Positions 48,295-56,331 of a stretch of DNA of 64,000 nucleotides are shown here, in pieces. Location: IMG/VR virus record IMGVR_UViG_3300047666_001259, positions 1-64,000 of that record; one strand, 5' to 3'. The notes under the pieces were generated by a model. It saw only the letters and a list, made by a program, of their open reading frames with translations. It had not been told where the DNA came from and did not search any database. The position numbers and the translations under genes were made by a program. Within the stretch, counting starts at the first letter, position 1. Each line of letters opens with the position of its first letter. The DNA comes from a virus.

Positions 48295-49713
48295 ATGGGA
48301 ATCTACAGAATATATCCTTCCTCATCAAACACTATTGCTAACGGTAGGTATGCTACATACAACTCTAGCCAGAATGCCGTAGCCAATTTGTGGTATGGAG
48401 GTGGAATGGGTGCAAACACCTCTTTCCGTCAAAATACTTACAGTAGATTTATGATGCAATTTGACCTATCTACTTTAATGCAAAATTTTGCAGACAAGAC
48501 AATTGTTTCTGGAAGTGTATCTTCTTATAAATTAAAAATGACCAGTACTGTTGTAGGTGGTCGTGAATTAGAGAGGGAGGGAAGGATTGCAAAGTTAGAT
48601 GCAGTTATTGCTACGTCTTATGACCTTCTTGCTTTTCCGATCAATAAAGATTGGGATGAAGGTAGGGGTTATGATATTCTAGAATCTGAATTTGTATTTA
48701 CCCAATATGGTGTTCCTAGAATTACTGGTTACTCAAACTGGAATTCGGCAACGACCCTAACCGCTTGGGATGAAGATGGAATTTTTGAAGACCCATCAGC
48801 TTCTACAATTAACAACGCTACTCAACATTTTGCTTTAGGAAACGAGGATATTAATATGGACGTTACAGACATAGTTAGCTCTTGGGTTGACGCATCGGCT
48901 GCAAACAACGGTGTAGCGCTATCGTTTTTACGTCCCTACGAGCTTATAAGCTCCGATACACAGAGTTTCACGTCTTTCTTTACCCAACACACCAATACAG
49001 CTTTAAAGCCTCATATAGAGGTTAATTTCGATCAATTGATTGAAGATGATCGTTTGTATGTTTCTAATAATAGAACATCCAAGCTTTACCTCTACACTTT
49101 TAGTGGTGATTCACCAGCAAACTATGTATCAATTGGGTCGGTTGATATCACCGACAACGCTGGAACTGTAATTTATTCTGGTTTACCTGTCAATCAAACT
49201 GAAAGAGGAGTTTATTATGTGGAAGTTCTAATGAGTGGAGCTACTAGAGGTCAGAAATATAAAGACGTATGGAATGACGTTGTATTTAATGCAGGAGTAG
49301 ACTCAACAACATTTACTCAAACATTTACAATTAAAGATAATTACTACCAAAGAACTCCTTCGGTAAATGATTATTCAGTTGATATTTATGGAATTGAAAA
49401 TGGTCAGAAAATTGTAACGGGAGACAAAGTGAAAATCTTCTGCGATCTTAGGTCAAACTACCAATCTTTTAAAGCTCCTTCTAATCCATTTAGAATGTTT
49501 TATAGAATTGTGATGAATTCACAAGTAGAGGTTGTGCCTTGGAGTCAAGTGAATAGAATCGTTACGGATAATTGTCTTTCTCACTATATTGATCTAGATA
49601 CTATTTGGTTGCTTCACAACCAAAATTATAGAGTTGAATTTAAAATGCAAGAGTACGGAACCAACAGAAGGCTTCCTGAAACTCTTGAGTTTAAAGTAAT
49701 TAACCCTTTTTAA
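48295..49713 (+). CDS. Tail/baseplate-associated protein with DNRLRE-like N-terminal domain, 472 aa
   Basis: The N-terminal 240 residues (IYPSSSNTIANGRY, YSRFMMQFDLSTLM, INMDVTDIVSSWVDA, NNGVALSFLRPYE, LKPHIEVNF) follow the DNRLRE/TGF-like carbohydrate-binding beta-sandwich pattern seen in secreted proteins and some phage tail proteins. The C-terminal half is beta-rich without motif. It lies alone on the plus strand amid minus-strand baseplate genes, with its own TATTTA box. Likely on the virion surface. Exact position unknown. Confidence 0.6.
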   Translation: MGIYRIYPSSSNTIANGRYATYNSSQNAVANLWYGGGMGANTSFRQNTYSRFMMQFDLSTLMQNFADKTIVSGSVSSYKLKMTSTVVGGRELEREGRIAKLDAVIATSYDLLAFPINKDWDEGRGYDILESEFVFTQYGVPRITGYSNWNSATTLTAWDEDGIFEDPSASTINNATQHFALGNEDINMDVTDIVSSWVDASAANNGVALSFLRPYELISSDTQSFTSFFTQHTNTALKPHIEVNFDQLIEDDRLYVSNNRTSKLYLYTFSGDSPANYVSIGSVDITDNAGTVIYSGLPVNQTERGVYYVEVLMSGATRGQKYKDVWNDVVFNAGVDSTTFTQTFTIKDNYYQRTPSVNDYSVDIYGIENGQKIVTGDKVKIFCDLRSNYQSFKAPSNPFRMFYRIVMNSQVEVVPWSQVNRIVTDNCLSHYIDLDTIWLLHNQNYRVEFKMQEYGTNRRLPETLEFKVINPF

Positions 49714-50092
49714 TAGCGGCTCTAGGCTCAAGGTCTCCTTGTAACATTCTCCTAAGGGAGCTAACAATGTCTTCTTCAAATTGTTTTACGTAATCCTGCG
49801 CCTCATTGCAATAGCTGGAAATAATCTCATAATTTCTATAAGAACTATCTGATTCAATTCCCCACAATACTCTGATCCCAGTTTCTTTAGACAAAACTTG
49901 TAAATCCATTATGTAAATTTTGTTGGAATCTTTTAGGCTTGATTTATCTAATTCTTCGAAGAAAGGAATCACCTCTTCCTCAACTTCTAAACAATCATTG
50001 TCGCTAAAAAAAACAAAGTTAACTTTATAGTTTTTTATTAAGCGCTTTATATCTCTTTTACTTGAATCCGTTATCTCGTAGTTCTGTTTCAT
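49700..50092 (-). CDS. Hypothetical protein, 130 aa
   Basis: The ATG at 50092 (MKQNYEITDSSKRDIKRL) is chosen because it reduces the overlap with the upstream gene to 35 nt. Looks like a small alpha/beta protein (VNFVFFSDNDCLEVEEEVIP, IYIMDLQVLSKETGIRVLWG). No family recognised. It converges on the 48295 gene, with a 14-nt overlap. Confidence 0.6.
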   Translation of the reverse strand: MKQNYEITDSSKRDIKRLIKNYKVNFVFFSDNDCLEVEEEVIPFFEELDKSSLKDSNKIYIMDLQVLSKETGIRVLWGIESDSSYRNYEIISSYCNEAQDYVKQFEEDIVSSLRRMLQGDLEPRAAIKKG

Positions 50093-50297
50093 TTGGGTAT
50101 CCTGTTTTTTTGTAACACGTTGTACAATACTTGTAGACATTGTTGCTCTCCCCAAATTTAAGCATTTTTTCTGAATGATTACAATCATTTTGAAAAATAG
50201 TTAATTCTTCTTGAAGAATCGCCATCTGCTTTATAATTTCAGAACACCTTTCATGCCTGTTTACTTTTTGAACCTTAGGTTCGCTATTCTTTCTCAT
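50058..50297 (-). CDS. Hypothetical Cys/His protein, 79 aa
   Basis: The N-terminal helix (RHERCSEIIKQMAILQEELT) is followed by a possible zinc knuckle: CNHSEKMLKFGESNNVYKYC and CTTC nearby. Such short finger proteins are common in phages. No specific family. Start ATG at 50297. The stop lies inside the next gene. Confidence 0.6.
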   Translation of the reverse strand: MRKNSEPKVQKVNRHERCSEIIKQMAILQEELTIFQNDCNHSEKMLKFGESNNVYKYCTTCYKKTGYPNETELRDNGFK

Positions 50298-50370
50298 GTG
50301 AGTCTAAAATACTGTAATGATAAGTACATTATAGATTTTTCTAACTCTTATGTTTCCAAAAGGAAAGGTT

Positions 50371-51306
50371 TTAGTTTATTCTTACATAAGAAGAAATTAT
50401 TCTCTGCAATTCCCCATCAACAGTGTATCTTGAGAGCTGTTCTGATAGAGACGTTGGAGCTAATGGGCTTTGTGGAGTGTGAATATGAGTCAACAACAAC
50501 CTGATCATCAAATCAAGCAATTTAATCAACTCATCACCTTTAACGGAAGGGCTTAATGAGTTAGCTAAATCTCCAAAAGAACTTAAATTATCATTTTTCT
50601 CAAACTTCGCAATACTCTTGTCTCTAAATTTACCTAAATGAGAATATAGATTAATTACTGTTGATGTAAGGTCAGATTTCGAATAAGCTTTTAACTCAAC
50701 ATCTTCATCAGTGTTTTCTTTTTGAGAAATACTAAGGAAAGCAGGTGTTTTGGTGTTTGGTTGTAAAGTTCCTTTTTCAAAAGCTCCCGCCACCAGTCTA
50801 ACTTCTTTTGATTTCAGTATTACCCAAGCATCATCACGACCTTCTAATCCTACATCAAAACCTTTAGGGATATCTAAATTACTTAAATCTTTACTTGAAA
50901 TCTGAGCTTTAGAATTTGTAGCTGTATCCTTATATATGTTCTTAGCACTAGAATAGGATTCAATCTTGTGTTGAAATTGAGAAGTGTGGACTGGCCCTGA
51001 CCAGTATCTGATTCCCGTATTATTCTTTGGGTCTTCTAAAAATACAAAGACCATTTCACCTACTCTAGGTTTAGAATAAATAAAAGAACTCTTCAAAGGT
51101 ACACACCAAGGAAGTTCATTGACATTCTTAGCCAAACGATCACGATCATCAATCCTTACTTTGATCCTACCTTGAGCCAAAGGGTCATCAACAAACTCTA
51201 CTTTAGCAGGGTAGACGTTTCTAAAATTAGCATCACCCTTGCTTGAGTAGCTTTTTTGACCCTGAATATTCAGGTTATGTCGCATCTGCTCATCAAATCC
51301 ACTCAT
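50371..51306 (-). CDS. Baseplate hub/spike protein, gp5 OB-fold-like
   Basis: 311 residues. The N-terminal region YPAKVEFVDDPLAQGRIKVR followed by LPWCVPLKSSF and PRVGEMVFVFLEDP is the OB fold of gp5/VgrG-type hub proteins. The C-terminal LLTHIHTPQSPLAPTSL resembles the strand entering the spike. No lysozyme domain (present in T4 gp5) is visible, so it would be a structural spike only. Start and stop overlap with the upstream 51306 gene (TAATG). Confidence 0.85.
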   Translation of the reverse strand: MSGFDEQMRHNLNIQGQKSYSSKGDANFRNVYPAKVEFVDDPLAQGRIKVRIDDRDRLAKNVNELPWCVPLKSSFIYSKPRVGEMVFVFLEDPKNNTGIRYWSGPVHTSQFQHKIESYSSAKNIYKDTATNSKAQISSKDLSNLDIPKGFDVGLEGRDDAWVILKSKEVRLVAGAFEKGTLQPNTKTPAFLSISQKENTDEDVELKAYSKSDLTSTVINLYSHLGKFRDKSIAKFEKNDNLSSFGDLANSLSPSVKGDELIKLLDLMIRLLLTHIHTPQSPLAPTSLSEQLSRYTVDGELQRIISSYVRIN

Positions 51307-51515
51307 TACAATTGATTTATTAGTTCACTATGATTGTGACTTAGTTTATTTAAATCCTCAATACTCTTTACTACCGCTAAACGAATAATTTCCTTTTTTT
51401 CAATAGTTTCCTCTTTATCAAGGTCATCACACATCTCAAGGATTAAGTCCCTCAGAGATATAATTTCTTTTTCAACATTCTTTGCTGATTTTAATATTTT
51501 ATCTTTTCCGATCAT
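51306..51515 (-). CDS. Hypothetical coiled-coil protein in baseplate operon, 69 aa
   Basis: Starts MIGKDKILKSAKNVEKEIIS and is helical throughout (LRDLILEMCDDLDKEETIEK). Overlaps with both neighbours (stop/start by 1 and 4 nt). May be an assembly chaperone or hub accessory. No family recognised. Confidence 0.6.
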   Translation of the reverse strand: MIGKDKILKSAKNVEKEIISLRDLILEMCDDLDKEETIEKKEIIRLAVVKSIEDLNKLSHNHSELINQL

Positions 51516-51922
51516 CTTGCTATTCCAATTCCAGTGTGAGGTGCAATTGTGGCTCCAACTACTGAGATTGGCCCACCTGCATTAGCTCCGTTTGCATTTA
51601 ACAAAGCTCCTTGATCTAATACTACATCAACTCTCATTTGACCTTGAAGGTGGTCAACAACTTCTTCGCACATCACTTTTACAAATGCCTCGAATACATT
51701 TGGTGTTCCGTCAGCAAGAACTCCTGTAGGGATTCCCGCTTCATCAAATCTTGAAACTATGGAAGAAGAAAGTAGTTGAGAGTTCAGCCCGGGTCTACCC
51801 TTTGCCATCAATATCTGTCCAATAGAAAGTCTAGGGACAGGAATCCTATCCTCTTCCAACATGAACAAAAGAAAGTTTGCCACCTCCTCTGATTTATTTA
51901 ATCCTTGATCTATTTTTAACAT
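51512..51922 (-). CDS. Probable virion/baseplate protein, 136 aa
   Basis: Starts MLKIDQGLNKSEEVANFLLF. Contains a Pro/Gly-rich middle (IPTGVLADGTPNVFEAF) and a C-terminal beta-like Gly/Ala-rich part (NGANAGGPISVVGATIAPHTG). It lies between the hub protein and the 421-residue protein in the baseplate operon. No family recognised. Confidence 0.6.
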   Translation of the reverse strand: MLKIDQGLNKSEEVANFLLFMLEEDRIPVPRLSIGQILMAKGRPGLNSQLLSSSIVSRFDEAGIPTGVLADGTPNVFEAFVKVMCEEVVDHLQGQMRVDVVLDQGALLNANGANAGGPISVVGATIAPHTGIGIAR

Positions 51923-51931
51923 CTTGTTTTT

Positions 51932-53197
51932 TTAAGCGGTTGGTATTGGTACTATGGTTGCTAAAGTCGATGCAGCAGCGGCAAATTTTCTTGCTTTCTC
52001 TGCCGTTTCAGCAACGTCTCCCAGCATTCCAAACCTAGCCTTTATTTTTTCAGCCTTTCTTCTTTGTCTTTCTAAGAAAGTTCTAGCAAAATAGTTTGTC
52101 ACTAATCTTTTGAAAACTTTGATTACTTCCAACAAGATAATTGCTAACAACCCTTTTAGTAGAAGGTTTAATATTCTTTCGGAGAATTCAGCTTTTTCTT
52201 GGTTGTCTGGGTCGTTTATAATAGAGCAGGGATCAGAAAGTAAACTATCCTTTGTTACATTAACTCCCGCAGGAGTTGATTGAATAGCGTCCATAATTGG
52301 ATCAATATAAGCGTAAATTATAGTAGAAAAATATCCAATCAACTTCTCTATTAATATTCTGAAGAAACTTTTACCAGCCTTATTAGCGTTCTGTTCGTTA
52401 TTAATTCCTTGTGTTTGACTTTGAACGTAATTCACCATCACCTCCATACTTTGAGCTGGAGTCACAGCTTGACCTTCTATGGTTTCTGTTCCTCCTCCTT
52501 CAAAAATAAAAGATGGGTCTTCTGGTAATTTAATCTTTATTGTCTGACAATTTATCTCAAACTCTACTTGCCCAGCCTCTAATTGTCTTTTTAAAGCTAT
52601 TCTATTGTATTCTAAATCTTGATCCTTAACAATTGCTTTGTTTGATAAATCAAAATTCGAAGCAGCGCATACAGCTGCATTAATAAGCCTATCTCTTTCA
52701 GCAGCACTAGGATTTAAATATTCTCCCGCTGGTGAGTCCTTCCCTCCAAATATCATTAAAGCTAAATCTTTAGCCATCTGTTGCTTAAAAGTTTCTAGAA
52801 AATTAGTCGGCATCACAGCACTAAAATAAGCCATGTTTTGTGACTTAAAACTTGAGGCAGTTTCTGCGTCTATTGCACCTGATTGATTGATGTTTGGTAA
52901 AGAAATCCCCTTCTTAGAGAGAGTTTCTGCCAACCCATCTAGAACAGTATCTTCTAAAAAACTTGATCCAGCACCAAAAAGCCTATCAATAAAAACCAAA
53001 AACAATACCTCAGGTTGAATACCCATACTCTCCATCACTTTGTTTAGATAATCAAACATAGAAACTTGTTGAAATTTCGGAATGTTTATCTGCTTAAACA
53101 AAGGAATGTTTAACAGGTTTTTCATCGAAGATATTTTCGATACAAGTTCTGACTGAGAACTTGTTAAAGGATTTTGGGCTGGTACGTTAAAAGCCAT
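51932..53197 (-). CDS. Probable baseplate hub-region protein, 421 aa
   Basis: Starts MAFNVPAQNPLTSSQSE. Mostly helical, with a hydrophobic stretch near residue 355 (ILNLLLKGLLAIILLEVIKV) followed by a basic helix (RQRRKAEKIKARFG) and an Ala-rich C terminus. The hydrophobic helix could be a tape-measure-like or membrane-interacting element. Its place in the baseplate operon suggests a hub or inner tail component. No family recognised. Confidence 0.6.
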   Translation of the reverse strand: MAFNVPAQNPLTSSQSELVSKISSMKNLLNIPLFKQINIPKFQQVSMFDYLNKVMESMGIQPEVLFLVFIDRLFGAGSSFLEDTVLDGLAETLSKKGISLPNINQSGAIDAETASSFKSQNMAYFSAVMPTNFLETFKQQMAKDLALMIFGGKDSPAGEYLNPSAAERDRLINAAVCAASNFDLSNKAIVKDQDLEYNRIALKRQLEAGQVEFEINCQTIKIKLPEDPSFIFEGGGTETIEGQAVTPAQSMEVMVNYVQSQTQGINNEQNANKAGKSFFRILIEKLIGYFSTIIYAYIDPIMDAIQSTPAGVNVTKDSLLSDPCSIINDPDNQEKAEFSERILNLLLKGLLAIILLEVIKVFKRLVTNYFARTFLERQRRKAEKIKARFGMLGDVAETAEKARKFAAAASTLATIVPIPTA

Positions 53198-53622
53198 TAT
53201 CTTTCTTTATTGTTGTCGTTATCTATTTTTCTCTTTTCTTTCTTTGATCTCCTACCGTCTCTCATGTCTTTTGCCATTTCAGCAAAAAGCTCTCTCTCTT
53301 CAAGAGTGACAGCAGAAGCTTGAGTCGATTCATCTAATTCGCTATATGCAATCTTCTGGATCGAATTTGCTATATCAATGATTGATGATGACGACTTCGA
53401 AGCAAGCTCTAAATAAGAGATTGCTGTCTTACCAAGCATGGCAATCATTTCTCCCTCATCCATTTCGTTTGCAGCCGCTCGGTACATATCCATTGATTCA
53501 TTTCTTTCTTCCATTTTAAGCTTAATGGCATAGTTCATCAGTTCGGTATAAGAGTCTTTGGTAGTTTCGACTACAGGAGTCTTACTATTACTCTCTTCTG
53601 GTGTTAAATTTTGATCTTCCAT
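53197..53622 (-). CDS. Hypothetical helical protein in baseplate operon, 141 aa
   Basis: Starts MEDQNLTPEESNSKTPVVET. Helical and acidic, with a strongly basic end (DGRRSKKEKRKIDNDNNKER). A TATTTA box lies 16 nt upstream. The start/stop overlaps the 51932 gene by one base. Size and position would suit a baseplate assembly chaperone such as T4 gp26 or gp51, but no sequence evidence shows it. Confidence 0.6.
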   Translation of the reverse strand: MEDQNLTPEESNSKTPVVETTKDSYTELMNYAIKLKMEERNESMDMYRAAANEMDEGEMIAMLGKTAISYLELASKSSSSIIDIANSIQKIAYSELDESTQASAVTLEERELFAEMAKDMRDGRRSKKEKRKIDNDNNKER

Positions 53623-53638
53623 ATCAATTTGTTTTTCA

Positions 53639-53644
53639 TAAATA
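53639..53644 (-). promoter_or_regulatory. TATTTA box upstream of the 53622 gene
   Basis: Minus strand reads GCTTTATTTATGAAAAAC, 16 nt before the ATG at 53622. It would drive the hub operon separately from the sigma factor genes. Confidence 0.45.
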
Positions 53645-53656
53645 AAGCATTAAAAA

Positions 53657-54043
53657 TTATCTACTTTTAAGAAAATTAGTTTTCATCACAGCATATTTAA
53701 ATTCTAAGCTTCTTGTGATGTTTAATAAAGCGGGTTTACTTGCCCTAACAGGAGTCTCTCGGATTAAATATTGGATGAAGTGTTTCCTTGAGTGAATAAT
53801 CTCTTTCAATTCAGAATATGGCATTTCATTAAAGTCTTCAATTAAACTAGCCACCGTCTGAAAAAAGAAATATTTCTCATCGTTATCTGTATTCAAATAC
53901 ATATCGCAATCATGGTCTAACCCAGCTAGTATAAAATGATAAAAGCCAGCACAGTTCTGGTTATTGATCCCTGCGTGGCTTTTGTCATTAAATATAGTTC
54001 TGAGGAAAGAGTAAAAAATTGCTTGTCTTACTTCTAAATCCAT
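53657..54043 (-). CDS. Hypothetical protein, 128 aa
   Basis: Starts MDLEVRQAIFYSFLRTIFND. Helical and aromatic (AGFYHFILAGLDHDCDMYL). Overlaps the sigma factor stop by one base, so translation is coupled to it. No family recognised. It might be a late-transcription partner or an assembly chaperone. Confidence 0.6.
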   Translation of the reverse strand: MDLEVRQAIFYSFLRTIFNDKSHAGINNQNCAGFYHFILAGLDHDCDMYLNTDNDEKYFFFQTVASLIEDFNEMPYSELKEIIHSRKHFIQYLIRETPVRASKPALLNITRSLEFKYAVMKTNFLKSR

Positions 54044-54918
54044 TATCCTTCTTCTTTCTTCTTTATAAATCCTTGTTTCTTAACTCGGTAGAAGGCTCTG
54101 ATCCTAGTTAGAGAGTAAGTGATATCTTTTCTCTGTAACCCAGTTTCTTCCGCTATCTCTTTATAAATATCAACTTTATTATAAGCTCCAATTTTATGGT
54201 GTTCCGTTAGGATATACACTAGAGCTTTTGAAACTGTGATATCATTCTTTGTCCACTTACTCTCTTCACCTTTCTCAATTTCTTCTTCAAGAAGAGATTT
54301 TATGTAGTGAAAGAGTTGGAACATGATATCCATTTCTTCTAATGGCAATCCCTCCTCATCTAAGCTCTCCAGTCTCTTCGCATCCACTTCTGGTTTATGA
54401 TCTTCATAATCCAAAAGTCTAGACTTAGTTTCGTGGGTCTTCTTTATTTCATTCATACAATAGTTCTTCGCCATTGTCCCGAAATAAGAAAAAGATTTAT
54501 GACCCTTGTAAGGATCAAAGTTTGCAAACTTGTCGTGTATGTGACCAAGACAGTCGTTGTGAGCTGTCCTTACGTCAATGTCATATCTGAAAAGTTTATA
54601 TCTATAAATGATATTCTCGACTAACCTGTTTAAAGGTTTTTCTAAATGCTTTATGTACAAGCGATTCTTCTTATCTTGTACTTCCTCGCTCATAGACCAT
54701 TCAATCTTGTCTTGAAACTCCGCCAGAGTTCCATCTTCAATTGTTGAGTCATAAGTTTCTTTCCTGTTTTCTAAGTACTGTTTCATCTTAGCAGTTAAAA
54801 ATCGAGTATCCATTTCTAAGAACACTCTCACCGCCTCTTCTGTTTCAGCTGTCCAGTATATTTTCTTCTTCTTTTTTTCAGGTATTACATTAACTATTGG
54901 TGCTGTGTTACCTGTCAT
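54043..54918 (-). CDS. Late-transcription sigma factor, T4 gp55-like
   Basis: 291 residues. The central region matches sigma-70 region 2 as found in gp55: LNRLVENIIYRYKLF, AHNDCLGHIHDKFANFDP, SFSYFGTMAKNYCMNEIKK. The C-terminal 90 residues look like an HTH-containing region (YKEIAEETGLQRKDITYSLT). In T4, gp55 replaces host sigma on RNA polymerase and reads TATAAATA promoters with gp33 and the sliding clamp. Here it probably reads the TATTTA boxes seen throughout the window. A truncated paralogue is encoded directly upstream (54908-55366), with 11-nt overlap. Confidence 0.85.
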   Translation of the reverse strand: MTGNTAPIVNVIPEKKKKKIYWTAETEEAVRVFLEMDTRFLTAKMKQYLENRKETYDSTIEDGTLAEFQDKIEWSMSEEVQDKKNRLYIKHLEKPLNRLVENIIYRYKLFRYDIDVRTAHNDCLGHIHDKFANFDPYKGHKSFSYFGTMAKNYCMNEIKKTHETKSRLLDYEDHKPEVDAKRLESLDEEGLPLEEMDIMFQLFHYIKSLLEEEIEKGEESKWTKNDITVSKALVYILTEHHKIGAYNKVDIYKEIAEETGLQRKDITYSLTRIRAFYRVKKQGFIKKKEEG

Positions 54919-55366
54919 TATATTTTTTATTTTTTTTAATCTTATAAATCTCGTTCATAACATAACTTTTTATTATTGTACTGTAGTAAGAGTAAGATTT
55001 ATATCCTATGTAGGGATTAAAATTTGTAAATTTTTCATATACATAACTTAAACAATCATTATGAGCTGTTATTATATCAATGCCATAATCGGATAGCATG
55101 TAACGATAAAAAATGTTTTCTATCATTTGATTTAAAGGTTTTTCTAATTGATTTTTGTACAATCTATTTTTCTTATCTTGCACTTCTTCACTCATTGACC
55201 ATTCAATTTTCTTCTGATACGATGCTAAACTACCTTTAAGACACCTAGTTAAAAATTGAGTGTCCATCTCTAAAAACAACCTAACAGATTCTTCCGTTTC
55301 ATCTGTCCAACATATGTTGTTATTTTCAGGCGGTGCAGTTTTTTTTCGCTCTGCGTTACCTCTCAT
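54908..55366 (-). CDS. Truncated tandem paralogue of the late sigma factor
   Basis: 152 residues aligning with residues about 15-175 of the next gene: ETEESVRLFLEMDTQFL, KIEWSMSEEVQDKKNRLY, AHNDCLSYVYEKFTNFNP, KSYSYYSTIIKSYVMNEI. It lacks a 14-residue stretch near residue 45 and the whole C-terminal HTH half. The stop is natural and the frame intact, so it is a maintained domain, not obvious wreckage. It is more AT-rich than its partner. It could be a regulator or decoy of core polymerase, or an early-stage pseudogene. That is inference. Confidence 0.85.
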   Translation of the reverse strand: MRGNAERKKTAPPENNNICWTDETEESVRLFLEMDTQFLTRCLKGSLASYQKKIEWSMSEEVQDKKNRLYKNQLEKPLNQMIENIFYRYMLSDYGIDIITAHNDCLSYVYEKFTNFNPYIGYKSYSYYSTIIKSYVMNEIYKIKKNKKYNDR

Positions 55367-55368
55367 TT

Positions 55369-56331
55369 TTACGCTGTTTGTTCGATTAATTCTACTCTGC
55401 TTAAATCGTCATCGAAGAATACATAATCATCTAGAGCTGCTTGCGTCCAGTGTTGAATCTCTCCTTGAGTAATTCCACCATTTTCAGGCTTCAATTGTGT
55501 AAGGTGAGAAGGAATTTTAGAAGATTTATGAGTAAATGTATCGGTAGCTGTGTGTCTCAGCAAATAACCTACTCTTGGGATATTCATCACCTGAATATCG
55601 TTGTATACCATTCTCAAAAAGAATTCGTAATAGTTTGTTATTTTTAAACATCCTTTCATAGGATACATTAAACCATCTCTTTCCTCAATATTATCACTCT
55701 CCTCCACTAAAGATGACACTCGATAAAGTGCGCCTAAAGGGTGAATACAATTAAATCTACTCAATAACATATAGTCATAGTATCCTGCGGATTCAGCCAT
55801 GTTGTCTGCCCAGCAGAATTCATTAATATATGAAGTAAATGATTCAGCGATCATATTCTTGATCAAAGGTAGGAAGATTCCAACTTTAGCGTTTTCTTCA
55901 GCATATTTCTCTGCTATTTCGTACCACTTAAGAGATACTTCATCTTCACATTCAACAACCGAGAAATAATCATACCCAGAATCTACCGCTAGTTGGAACG
56001 TCTTATTAAAGATGTCCGCAAAGCTATTAATCTCGATCTGCTCAATTGTGTGATTTACCTCTGTTCCATCGAAATATTCGATTTTCTTTTCAGTTTCTTT
56101 TCCATCCTCATCTTCTCCGTCTACGAAAACAGAAATAGTAGGCTTCTTAATAACTTCAGAAATTGTCTCTAACTCGTCATCTGCAAAACCTTCGTGTAGA
56201 AATACTACATCAATGGGTTTGTCTTGCATAGAAAGTCCGTATAGACACTTATTTAAAAGCTCAATTCTTAAGTCTTTGTTGAGGTATACCCCAACAAGTG
56301 TATTAGTTTGTTTTTGCGGCTTCAAGCTCAT
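55369..56331 (-). CDS. Glycosyltransferase-like protein (GT-A type), 320 aa
   Basis: The ATG at 56331 (MSLKPQKQTNTLVGV) limits the overlap with the upstream gene to 29 nt. The layout resembles family 2 glycosyltransferases: strand/helix pairs at the start (DVVFLHEGFADDELETISEV), NKTFQLAVDSGYDYFSVVEC followed by EDEVSLKW (acidic site in the DxD position), and HPLGALYRVSSL as an acceptor-loop-like element. It probably pairs with the 56303 glycosyltransferase to modify phage DNA or virion proteins. No signature strong enough for a substrate. Confidence 0.55.
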   Translation of the reverse strand: MSLKPQKQTNTLVGVYLNKDLRIELLNKCLYGLSMQDKPIDVVFLHEGFADDELETISEVIKKPTISVFVDGEDEDGKETEKKIEYFDGTEVNHTIEQIEINSFADIFNKTFQLAVDSGYDYFSVVECEDEVSLKWYEIAEKYAEENAKVGIFLPLIKNMIAESFTSYINEFCWADNMAESAGYYDYMLLSRFNCIHPLGALYRVSSLVEESDNIEERDGLMYPMKGCLKITNYYEFFLRMVYNDIQVMNIPRVGYLLRHTATDTFTHKSSKIPSHLTQLKPENGGITQGEIQHWTQAALDDYVFFDDDLSRVELIEQTA

